Assembly (NCBI RefSeq): GCF_018294505.1 | Contig: NC_057798.1 | Location: 371,770,026-371,834,025 of the forward strand | DNA from: Triticum aestivum | Taxonomy: Eukaryota; Streptophyta; Magnoliopsida; Poales; Poaceae | Direction: 5' to 3' | Length of the DNA: 64,000 nt | In this document: positions 54,683 through 64,000 of the stretch, piece after piece | Position numbering within the stretch: the stretch's first letter is position 1 | Layout: the number at the start of each line of letters is the position of its first letter | The notes under the pieces: generated by a model | Database searches by the model: none | Told to the model about the DNA's origin: nothing | The model's input: the letters and a program-made list of their open reading frames with translations, nothing else | Program-made: the position numbers and the translations under genes

Positions 54683-55841
54683 TCGGATTTCATGGCTTCA
54701 AGCCATTTGTTGGAATCCATGCCCGCCATTGCTTCTTCATAGTTCGAAGGTTCACCGTTGTCTAACAACATGATTTCCAGGACACGGTTGCCGTACCACT
54801 TTTGTGTGGAACGTGTCCTCGTGGACCTACGAAGTTCAGTAGCAACTTGATCCAAAGTTTCATGATCATCATCATGAACTTCCTCTCTAGTCGGTGCAGG
54901 CACCATAGAAACATCTTCTTGAGATGCGCTATTTTCCGGTTCAAGAGGGGGTACCTCATCAAGTTCCACTTTCCTCCCACTTCTTTCGAGAGAAAATCTT
55001 TCTCTAGAAAGGATCCATTCGTGGCAACAAAGATCTTGCCCTTGGATCTAAGGTAGAAAGTATACCCAATAGTTTCCTTAGGGTATCCTATGAAGACGCA
55101 TTTTTCCGATTTGGGTTTGAGCTTTTCAGGTTGAAGTTTCTTGACATAAGCATCACATCCTCAAACTTTCAGAAATGACAACTTAGGTTTCTTCCCAAAC
55201 CATAATTCATACGGTGTCATCTCAACGGATTTAGACGGTGCCCTATTTAAAGTGAATGCGGCAGTCTCCAAAGCATAACCCCAAAATGATAGCGGCAGAT
55301 CGGTAAGAGACATCATAGATCGCACCTTATCCAATAGAGTGTGGTTAAGATGTTCAGACACACCATTTCGCTGAGGTGTTCCAGGAGGCATGAGTTGTGA
55401 AACAATTCTACATTTCCTTAAGTGCGTGCCAAACTCGTGACTCAAATATTCCGCTCCACGATCTGATCGTAAGAACTTTATTTTCCTGTCACGTTGATTC
55501 TCTACCTTACTCTAAAATTCCTTAAACTTTTCAAAGGTCTCAGACTTGTGTTTCATTAAGTACACATACCCACATCTACTTAAGCCATCAGTGAGGGTGA
55601 GAACATAACGATAGCCACCACGAGCCTCAACGCTCATTGGACCATATACATCAGCATGTATTATTTCCAACAAGTTGGTTGCTCGCTCCATTGTTCCGGA
55701 GAATGGAGTCTTGGTCATTTTGCCCATGAGGCATGGTTCACACGTGTCAAATGATTCATAATCAAGAGACTCCAAAAGTCCATCTGCATGCATTTTCTTC
55801 ATGCGTTTGACACTAATGTGACCAAGGCGGCAGTACCACAA
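54683..55841 (-). pseudogene. X: GAG-pre-integrase, integrase and linker to reverse transcriptase
   Basis: Frame 55512-55841 holds the pre-integrase zinc region (RLGHISVKRMKKMH, then CEPCLMGKMTKTPF) and the first catalytic Asp (IHADVYGP), then a stop at 55512. Frame 55161-55445 holds the rest of the core with the Glu in NGVSEHLN. Frame 54683-54969 is the acidic linker (DDDHETLDQVATELRRSTR) leading to KWLEAMKSE at the start of reverse transcriptase. Stops and shifts break it into three. Confidence 0.8.
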
Positions 55842-56364
55842 GTATGTGGTACTATCATTATCAACCTTCTTATTTTGGCATTCACACTATGAATATGTGT
55901 AACATCACGTTCGAGATTCAATAAAAGTAAACCATTGACCAGCGGGGCATGACAATAAAACATCTTTCTCATATAATAGAACAACCATTATTCTCGGATT
56001 TAAATGAGTAGCCATCTCACATCAAACGAGATCCAGATACAATGTTCATGCTCAAAGCTTGTACCAAATAACAATTATTGAGGTTTAAAACTAATACCAA
56101 AGGTAGATGTAGAGGTAGCATGCCGACGATGATCACATCAACCTTAGAACCATTCTCGACGCGCATCATCACCTCGTCCTTCGCCAGTCTCCCCTTATTC
56201 CGCAGCTCCTATTTTGAGTTACAAATGTGAGCAGCCGCACCGGTATCAAATACCTAGGAGCTACTATGAGTGCTGGTAAGGTACACATCAATAACATGTA
56301 TATTATATATACCTTTGGCGTTATCGGCCTTCTTATCCGCTAAGTACTTGGGGCAGTTCCGCTT
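55842..56364 (-). pseudogene. X: protease region remnant
   Basis: Between gag and pre-integrase, in the place of protease, are fragments in several frames (LVFDTGAAAHI-like context near 56240, then sequence to 55860). No intact catalytic triplet frame could be followed. A TAG follows CKGNGH at 56365. Confidence 0.5.
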
Positions 56365-57156
56365 CTAGTGACCATTTCCCTTGCAATAGAAACACTCAGT
56401 CTCAGGCTTGGGTCCATTCTTTGGCTTCTTCCCGGCAACTGATTTATCGGGCGCGGCAACTCCCTTGTCGTCCTTCTTGAAGTTCTTCTTTCCCTTGCCT
56501 TTATTGAAACTAGTGGTCTTATTTACCATCAACACTTGATGTTCCTTTTTGATCTCCACCTCCACTGATTTCAGCATCGAATATAACTCAGGAATGGACT
56601 TCTCCATCCCTTGCATATTGTAGTTCATCACAAAGCTCTTGTAGCTAGGTGGAAGCGACTGGAGGATTCTGTCAATGACCGAGTCATCTGGAAGATTAAC
56701 TCCCAATTGAGACAAGCGGTTGTGCATACTAGACATTTTGAGTATATGCTCGCTGACGAAACTGTTTTCCTCCATCTTACAACTGTAAAACTTGTCGGAG
56801 ACTTCATATCTCTCGACCAGGGCATGATCTTGGAAAAGCATTTTCAGCTCTTGGTTTATCTCAAATGCTCCGTGTTGCTCAAAACGCTTTTGGAGCCCCG
56901 ATTCTAAGCTGTATAGCATGCCACACTGAACCAGGGAGTAATCATCACTACGCGACTGCCAGGCGTTCATAATGTCTTGAGTTGCTAGGAAAATGGGCGT
57001 GTCACCTAGCGATGCTTCAAGGACATATGCTTTCTTGGCAGCTATGAGGATGATACTCAAGTTACAGACCCGGTCCGTATAGTTTCTTCCATCGTCTTTC
57101 AGCTTGGTTTTCTCTAGGAACAAGTTGAAGTTGAGGGCACCATTAGCGTGGGCCAT
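56365..57156 (-). CDS. X: copia Gag, nearly intact (263 residues)
   Basis: The best-preserved gag in the window. ATG at 57154-57156 is followed by a UBN2-type Gag core (FLEKTKLKDDGRNYTDR, then SLESGLQKRFEQHGAFE, RLSQLGVNLPDDSVIDRIL) and a lysine-rich stretch (FNKGKGKKNFKKDDKG). It ends inside the zinc knuckle CFYCKGNGH at a TAG, where the next codons (KRNCPK) would supply the last Cys. The stop therefore removes one zinc ligand and uncouples Gag from pol. It would build the cytoplasmic particle. The leader upstream is non-coding. Confidence 0.8.
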   Translation of the reverse strand: MAHANGALNFNLFLEKTKLKDDGRNYTDRVCNLSIILIAAKKAYVLEASLGDTPIFLATQDIMNAWQSRSDDYSLVQCGMLYSLESGLQKRFEQHGAFEINQELKMLFQDHALVERYEVSDKFYSCKMEENSFVSEHILKMSSMHNRLSQLGVNLPDDSVIDRILQSLPPSYKSFVMNYNMQGMEKSIPELYSMLKSVEVEIKKEHQVLMVNKTTSFNKGKGKKNFKKDDKGVAAPDKSVAGKKPKNGPKPETECFYCKGNGH

Positions 57157-58404
57157 TGGATCTACAAGATAGAATGTAAATACAATTTTAGACTAAGTTC
57201 CTGATAATTTAGTTCACCTAATCAAATTATTTAATGAACTTCCACTCAGATAGACACCCCTCTAGTCATCACGTGAGACGGACTAGTCATCAACGGTGAA
57301 CGTCTCCATGTTGATCGCATCTACCATATGACTCATGTTCAACCTTTTGGTCTCTCGTGTTCCGAGGCCATGTCTATACATGCTAGGCTCATCAAGTCAA
57401 CCTAAGTGTTTCACATGTGTAAATCTGGCTTACACCCGTTGTATGCAAACGTTAGAATCTATCACACCCGATCATCACGTGGTGCTTCGAAACAACGAAC
57501 CTTCGCAACGGTGCACAGTTGGGGGGAACACATTTCTTGAAATTTTAGTGAGGGATCATCTTATTTATGCTACCGCCGTTCTAAGCAAATAAGATGTAAA
57601 CATGAAAAACATCACATGTAAATCATAAAGTGACATGTTATGTCCAATGTCATCTTGCGCTTTTGATCTCCTTCTTCGAGGCGCGACATGATCACCATCG
57701 TCACCGACATGACACCATGATCTCCATCATCATGGTCTCCATCATCGTGTCTGCATGAAGTTGTCTCGCCAACTATTACTTCTACTATGATGGCTAACGG
57801 TTAGCAATAAAGTAAAGTAATTACATGGTGCTTATATTGACTCGCAGGTCATGCAACAAATTAAGACAACTCCTATGGCTCCTGCCGGTTGTCATACTCA
57901 TCGACATGCAAGTCGTGATTGCTATTACAAGAACATGATTAATCTCATACATCACATATATAATTCATCACATCCTTTTGGCTATATCACATCACATAGC
58001 ATACCCTGCAAAAACAAGTTAGACGTCCTCTAATTGTTGTTGCATGTTTTACGTGGCTGCTATGGGTTTCTAGCAAGAACGTTTCTTACCTACACAAAAG
58101 CCATAATGGTGATATGCCAATTGCTATTTACCCTTCATAAGGACCCTCTTCATAGAATCCGATCCGACTAAAGTGGGAGAGACAGACACTCGCTAGCCAC
58201 CTTATGCAACAAGTGCATGTCAGTCGGTGGAACCTGTCTCGCGTAAGGGTATATGTAAGGTCGGTCTGGGCCGCTTCATCCCACAATGCCACCGAATCAA
58301 GTTAGGACTAGTAACGGTAAGCAAATTTACCAAATCATCGCCCATAACTACTTTTGTTCTACTCGTGCATAGAATCTATGCATAGAACTAGCTCATGATG
58401 CCGC
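57157..58404 (-). other. X: untranslated leader and primer site
   Basis: About 1.25 kb between the 5' LTR and gag. The minus strand next to the LTR reads GCGGCATCATGAGC, a mutated Met-tRNA-type primer site. CTCCATCATCATGGTCTCCATCATCGTG near 57720 is a short repeat. Its part 58074-58404 is duplicated at 46103-46433. Confidence 0.75.
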
Positions 58405-59374
58405 TGTTGGGGAACGTAGTAATAATTCAAAAAAAATCCTATGTGTCACCAAGATAAATCTAGGATATGCTAGCAATGAGAGAGAGAGTGCATCTTCATA
58501 CCCTTGAAGATTGCTAAGCGGAAGCGTTACAAGAACGCGGTTGATGGAGTCGTACTCGCGGCGATTCAAATCGTGGAAGATTCGATCCAAGCGCTGAACG
58601 GACGGCGCCTCCGTGTTCAACACACGTACAGCCCGGGGACGTCTCCTCCTTCTTGATCCAGCAAGGGAAAATTCCGGCAGCACGACAGCATGGTGGTGGA
58701 GCTCATGGTTCTCCGGCAGAGCTTCGCCAAGCTCAACGGAGGAGGAGGTTTAGGAGGGGGAGGGCTGCGCCAGGGGCTGAGGTGCGGCTGCCCTCCCACC
58801 CCCCTCTATTTATAGTGTGAAGGGGAGAGGGGTTCGGCCCCCTTAGATGCATCTAGAGGGGGGGGCGGCCAAGGGGGGAGACTTGCCCCCCAAGCAGGTG
58901 GGAGGCGCCCCCACCCCCTAGGGTTTCCAACCCTAGGCACCTTGGGACCTTGGGGGGGCACCAGCCCACTACGGGGCTGGTTCCCACCCATATCCAGCCC
59001 ACTTGCCCCCCCGGGGTAGGTGGACCCACCTGGTGGACCCTCGGACACCTTTTGGTGGGCCGGTACAATACCGATAACCCCGAAACCTTCCGGCGACTGA
59101 AATTGGACGTCCCATATATAAATCTTCACCTCCAGACCATTCTGGAACTCCTTGTGAACAACTTCGAACAACTTTTGGTAACCACATACAATTTACCATT
59201 ACAACACTAGCGTCGCCGAACCTTAAGTGTGTAGACCCTACGCGTTCGTGAACCATGCAGACATGACCGAGACATCTCTTCGGCCAATAACCAATAGCGG
59301 GATCTGGATACCCATATTGGCTCCCACATGTTCCATGATGATCTCATCGGATGCATGATGCTAGGGATTCAATT
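58405..59374 (-). repeat. X: truncated 5' LTR
   Basis: TGTTGGGGAACGTAG at 58405 and a body matching 46434-47455 until GGGATTCAAT near 59374, where similarity ends. The last 700 bp present in the other LTR are missing here. Promoter TATAAAT is retained near 58808-58814. Confidence 0.85.
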
Positions 59375-59407
59375 GGGAGGCTATTGGAAATATGCCCTAG
59401 AGGCAAT
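59375..59407 (+). other. plus-oriented polypurine tract and LTR start of another copia element
   Basis: TGGGAGGCTATTGGAAATAT then GCCCTAGAGGCAAT matches, with small changes, the GTGGGAGAC + LTR start (TGTTGGAAATATGCCC) of the family, but in the orientation opposite to X. Only 26 bp of the LTR remain before the next insertion at 59408. Confidence 0.65.
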
Positions 59408-61153
59408 TGTTGGGGAACGTAGCAGAAATTCAAAATTTTCCTACGTGTCACCAAGATCTATCTATGGAGAAACCAGCTACGAGTAGAAGGAGAGTGCATC
59501 TACATACCCTTGTAGATCGCTAAGCGGAAGCGTTCAAGTGAACGGGGTTGATGGAGTCGTACTCGTCGTGATTCAGATCACCGATGATCCTAGTGCCGAA
59601 CGGACGGCACCTCCGCGTTCAACACACGTACAGCTCGACGATGTCTCCCACGCCTTGATCCAGCAAGGAGAGAGGGAGAGGTTGAGGAAGACTCCATCCA
59701 GCAGCAGCACAACGGCGTGGTGGTGATGGAGGAGCGTGGCAATCCTGCAGGGCTTCGCCAAGCACCTACGGGAGAGGAGGAGGTGTCACGGGAGGGAGGG
59801 AGGCGCCAAGGGCTCAGGTATGGATGCCCTCCCTCCCCTCCACTATATATAGGGGCAGGGGAGAGGGGGGAGGCGCAGCCTTGCCCCTTCCTCCAAGGAA
59901 GGGGTGCGGCTAAGAGGGGGGAGGAGTCCATCCTCCCCAAGGCACCTCGGAGGTGCCTTCCCCCTTTAGGACTCTCCCCTTTTTCCTATATCTTGGCGCA
60001 TGGGCCTCTAGGGGCTGGTGCCCTTGGCCCATGTAGGCCAAGGCGCACCCCCTACAGCCCATGTGGCCCCCCGGGGCAGGTGGCCCCACCCGGTGGGCCC
60101 CCGGGACCCTTCCGGTGGTCCCGGTACAATACCGATGACCCCGAAACTTGTCCCGATGGCCGAAACAGGACTTCCTATATATAAATCTTTACCTCCGGAC
60201 CATTCCGGAACTCCTCGTGACGTCCGGGATCTCATCCGGGACTCCGAACAACATTCGGTAACCACATACAAACTTCCTTTATAACCCTAGCGTCATCGAA
60301 CCTTAAGTGTGTAGACCCTACGGGTTCGGGAGACATGCAGACATGACCGAGACGTTCTCCGGTCAATAACCAACAGCGGGATCTGGATACCCATGATGGC
60401 TCCCACATGTTCCACGATGATCTCATCGGATGAACCACGATGTCAAGGACTTAATCAATCCCGTATTCAATTCCCTTTGTCTATCGGTATGTTACTTGCC
60501 CGAGATTCGATCGTCGGTATCCAATACCTTGTTCAATCTCGTTACCGGCAAGTCACTTTACTCGTTCCGTAACACATCATCCCGTGATCAACTCCTTGGT
60601 CACATTGCGCATATGATGATGTCCTACCGAGTGGGCCCAGAGATACCTCTCCGTTTACACGGAGTGACAAATCCCAGTCTCGATCCGCATAAAACAATAG
60701 ATACTTTCGGAGATACCTGTAGTGCACCTTTATAGTCACCCAGTTACGTTGTGACGTTTGATACACCCAAAGCACTCCTACGGTATCCAGGAGTTACACG
60801 ATCTCATGGTCAAAGGAAGAGATACTTGACATTGGCAAAGCTCTAGCAAATGAACTACACGATCTTTTGTGCTAGTCTTAGGATTGGGTCTTGTCCATCA
60901 CATCATTCTCCTAATGATGTGATCCCGTTATCAACGACATCCAATGTCCATAGCCAGGAAACCATGACTATCTGTTGATCACAACGAGCTAGTCAACTAG
61001 AGGCTCACTAGGGACATATTGTGGTCTATGTATTCACACGTGTATTACGATTTCCGGATAATACAGTTATAGCATGAATAAAAGACTATTATCATGAACA
61101 AAGAAATATAATAATAACTTATTTATTATTGCCTCTAGGGCATATTTCCAACA
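59408..61153 (-). repeat. Y: 3' LTR
   Basis: 1746 bp, TGTTGGGGAACGTAGCAG to CATATTTCCAACA in plus orientation, with a TATATATAG box near 59844-59852. Related to X's LTRs but a separate subfamily by sequence. Confidence 0.9.
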
Positions 61154-61320
61154 GTCTCCCACTTGCACTAGAGTCAATAATCTAGTTCACATCGCCATGT
61201 GATTAACACTCACAGGTCACATCGCCATGTGACTAATACCCAAGAGTTTACTAGAGTCAGTAGTCTAGTTCACATCACTATGTGATTAACACTCAATGAG
61301 TTTTATGTTTGATCATGTTG
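61154..61320 (-). repeat. Y: polypurine tract and short tandem repeats
   Basis: GTCTCCCACTTGCACTAGAG (reverse of the tract) then three to four units of CACATC.CCATGTGA.TAACAC, as near 22270-22450. Confidence 0.7.
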
Positions 61321-62830
61321 CTTGTGAGAGAGGTTTTAGTCAACGGGTCTGAACCTTTCAGATCCGTGTGTGCTTTACAAATCTCTATGTCATCTCCTAG
61401 ATGCAGCTACCACGCTCTATTTGGAGCTATTCCAAATAACTGTTCTACTTGGAGCTATTCTAAATTATTGCTCCATTATATGTATCCGGTCTCTCTACTC
61501 AGAGCTATCCGGATAGGTGTCAAGCTTGCATCGACGTAACCTTTACGACGAACTCTTTTACCACCTCCATAATCGAGAAAATTCCTTAGTCCACTAGTTA
61601 CTAAGGATAACTTTGACCGCTGTCCTGTGAGCCATTCTTGGATCACTCTTGTACCCCTTGACTGACTCATGGCAAGGCACACTTCAGGTGCGGTACACAG
61701 CATAGCATACTGAAGAGCCTACGTCTTAAGCATAGGGGACGACCTTCGTCCTTTCTCTCTATTCTGCCGTGGTCGAGCTTTAAGTCTTAACTTCGTACCT
61801 TACAACTCAGGCAAGAACTCCTTCTTTGACTGGTCCATCTTGAACACCTTCAAGATCATGTCAAGGTATGTGCTCATTTGAAAGTATTATTAAGCATTTT
61901 GATCTATCCTTATAGATCTTGATGCTCAATGTTCAAGTAGCTTAATCCAGGCTTTCTATTGAAAAACACTTTCAAAATAACCCTATATGCTTTCCAGAAA
62001 TTCTACATCATTTCTGATCAACAATGTCAAATATCATCAGAAATTCTATAGTGCTCCCACTCACTTCTTTGGAAATACAAGTTTCTCATAAACTTTGTAC
62101 AAACCCAAAATCTTTGATCATCATCAAAGCATACATTCCAACTCCGAGATGCTCACTCCAGTCCTTAGAAGGATCGCTGGAGCTAGCATACCTTTTAGCA
62201 TCCTTAGGATCGACAAAAACTTTCTGATTGTATTACATACAACCTTTCCTCACGAAAACTGGTAAGGAAACTCGTTTTGATATCCATCTGCCAGATTTCA
62301 TAAATACAGCTAATGCTAACATGAATCCGACGGACTTTAAGCATCGCTACGGATGAGAAAATCTCATCGTAGTCAACTCCTTGAACTTGTGAAAAACTTT
62401 TCGCCACAAGTCGAGCTTCATGGACGGTGACATTACCATCCACGTCCGTCTTCTTCTTAAAGATCCATTTATCTTAATGGCTTGCCGATCATCGGGCAAG
62501 TCCACCAAAGTCCATGGATCCGTTCTCGGATTTTATGGCCTCGAGCCATTTATCGGAATCCGGGCCCACCATCGCTTCTCCATAGCTCGTAGGTTCATTG
62601 TTGTCCAGCAACATGACTTCCAAGACAGGATTACGTACCACTCTGAAGTAGTACGCATCCTTGTCATCCCACGAGGTTTGGTAGTGACTTGATCCGAAGT
62701 TTCATGATCAATATCATAAGCTTCCACTTCAATTGGTGTAGGTGCCACAGGAACAACTTCCTGTGCCCTGCCACACACTAGTTGAAGAGACGGTTCAATA
62801 ACCTCATCAAGTCTCCACCATCCTCCCACT
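61321..62830 (-). pseudogene. Y: RNase H and reverse transcriptase remnants
   Basis: Fragments: AMSQSRGTRVIQE context at 61476-61703, ARLVAKSFSQVQGVDYDE at 62204-62443 and the linker YDIDHETSDQVTTKPRG at 62533-62829. Many stops and shifts; RNase H is shortened. No YVDD box could be read in frame. Confidence 0.7.
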
Positions 62831-64000
62831 CAACTCTTTCGAGAGAAACCTTTCCTCGAGAAAGGACCCGATTCTAGAAACAATTCATATTGCTTTCGGA
62901 TCTGAATTAGGAGGTATACCCAACTGTTTTGGGTTTCCTATGAAGATGCATTTTATCCGCTTTGGGTTCGAGCTTATCAATCCTGAAACTTTTTCACATA
63001 AGCGTCGCAGCCCCAAACCTTTAAGAAACGACAACTTAGGTTTCTCTAAACCATAATTCATACGGTGTCATCTCATCGGAATTACGTGGTGCCCTATTTA
63101 AAGTGAATGTGGTTGTCTCTAATGCCTAACCCATGAACGATAGTGGTAATTCGATAAGAGACATCATGGTACGCACCATATCCAATAGGGTGCAACTATG
63201 ATGTTCGGACACACCATCACATTATGGTGTTCCAGGCGGTATTAATTGCGAAACAATTTCCACAATGTCTTAATTGTGTGCCAAAACTCGTAACTCAGAT
63301 ATTCATCTCTATGATCATATCATAGACATTTTATCCTCTTGTCACAATGATCTGCTACTTCACTCTGAAATTACTTGAACCATTCAATAATTCAGACTTG
63401 TGTTTCATCAAGTAAATATACTCAACATTTACTCGAATCATCTGTGAAGTAAGAACATAATGATATTCACTGCATGCCTCAGCACTCATTCGACTGCACA
63501 CATCAAAATGTGTTACTTCCAACAAGTTGCTATCTTGTTCCATCTTACTGAAAATGAGGCTTTTCAGTCATCTTGCCCATGTGGTATGATTTGCATATCT
63601 CAAGTGATTCAAAATCAAGTGAGTCCGAACGATCCATTTGCATGGAGTTTCTTCATGCATATACACCAATAGACATGGTTCGCATGTCTCAAACTTTTCA
63701 AAAACGAGTGAGTCCAAAGATCCATCAACATGGAGCTTCTTCATGCGTTTTATACCATTATGACTTTCATGGCAGTGCCACAAGTAAGTGGTACTATCAT
63801 TACTATCTTATATCTTTTGGCATGAAAATGTGTATCACTACGATCGAGATTCAATAAACCATTCAGGTTTAATACTAATCTTGATGGTAGAGGGAGCGTG
63901 CGATGTTTGATCACATCAAACTTGGAAACACTTCCAACACATATCGTCAGCTCTCCTTTAGCTAGTCTCCGTTTATTCCGTAGCCTTTTATTTCGAGTTA
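62831..64000 (-). pseudogene. Y: integrase and pre-integrase remnants
   Basis: FDVCSRMSAEACSEY (63355-63543) corresponds to the first catalytic Asp region. KRMKKLHVDGSLDSLVFEKF with CEPCL (63568-63783) is the zinc region. 63560-63725 contains a partial internal duplication of the CEPCL/SLDSLVF segment. Protease follows toward the window end. Confidence 0.65.

Larger units (their letters stand above)
46434..59374 (-). mobile_element. WIS/Angela-type copia retrotransposon X, nested and rearranged
   Basis: Minus-strand element: 5' LTR (58405 to about 59374, truncated), leader, gag, integrase, reverse transcriptase, RNase H, polypurine tract and 3' LTR (46434-48155). Without the LINE (49333-50409) and the small-LTR element (50780-54677) its internal region is about 5.3 kb, normal for the family. 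Gag is long and open, while pol is broken by stops and shifts. The LTRs differ visibly more than those of the plus-strand element at 15649, so X is older. Confidence 0.85.
59408..64000 (-). mobile_element. copia retrotransposon Y (WIS/Angela type), incomplete at window edge
   Basis: 3' LTR 59408-61153, polypurine tract next to it and a pol region read on the minus strand to the window end. The element was inserted into the LTR fragment at 59382-59407. The left duplication should be GCAAT (59403-59407). Coding parts are broken in many places. Confidence 0.85.

Overview
This window is nuclear DNA of a Triticeae grass, most probably the wheat/Aegilops group. The call rests on element types visible in the sequence: copia LTR retrotransposons of the Angela/BARE1/WIS kind, CACTA ends with long arrays of subterminal repeats, and TA-flanked Stowaway MITEs. 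There is no bacterial gene organisation, rRNA, recognisable tRNA gene or CRISPR array. Most of the 64 kb is mobile DNA in nested layers. Most short open frames are chance frames in repeats.

Region 1 (1-12.5 kb): remains of an En/Spm-type (CACTA) transposon read on the minus strand. A GGCCC-rich repeat block (about 380-1400) lies 3' of a many-exon Ptta/En/Spm-type plant transposase gene (1603-9957). The exons fit together in phase, but the gene carries four in-frame stops. A run of near-identical exon/intron units has multiplied in its 5' half. A 524-bp hAT element with a perfect 8-bp target duplication sits in one of those exons.

Region 2 (12.5-25.3 kb): a three-layer nest. A tRNA-type SINE is split by a long, apparently solo LTR of about 3.9 kb. 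That LTR is split by a complete Angela-type copia element (15649-24194, target duplication CCCAG). Its LTRs are nearly identical, but its genes are dead.

Region 3 (25.3-40.9 kb): the gene-bearing island. It holds a decayed gene of unknown family (26.7 kb), an intact intronless gene for a DEDDy 3'-5' exonuclease (30110-31033, minus) with an inverted copy of its own 5' end beside it, several MITEs, a small hypothetical two-exon gene (37.2-37.9 kb, minus) and an F-box/FBD gene with an intact 5' half and a frameshifted 3' half (38754-40480, plus).

Region 4 (40.9-64 kb): the repeat-rich right end of a CACTA element (to 46102), then minus-strand copia elements. The first (X) shares its left LTR with the leader of a second, tandem copy, into which the CACTA end is inserted. 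X is itself split by a 5'-truncated LINE (49333-50409, 13-bp duplication) and by a small-LTR element (50780-54677, duplication CTATC) that encodes only a Gag-like protein with many zinc knuckles and no polymerase. X's right LTR ends at a rearrangement junction with an oppositely oriented copia end. A further copia element (Y) is inserted there and runs off the window. Only the exonuclease gene, and perhaps the small hypothetical gene, look capable of making a full protein. All coordinates and alignments were made by eye.
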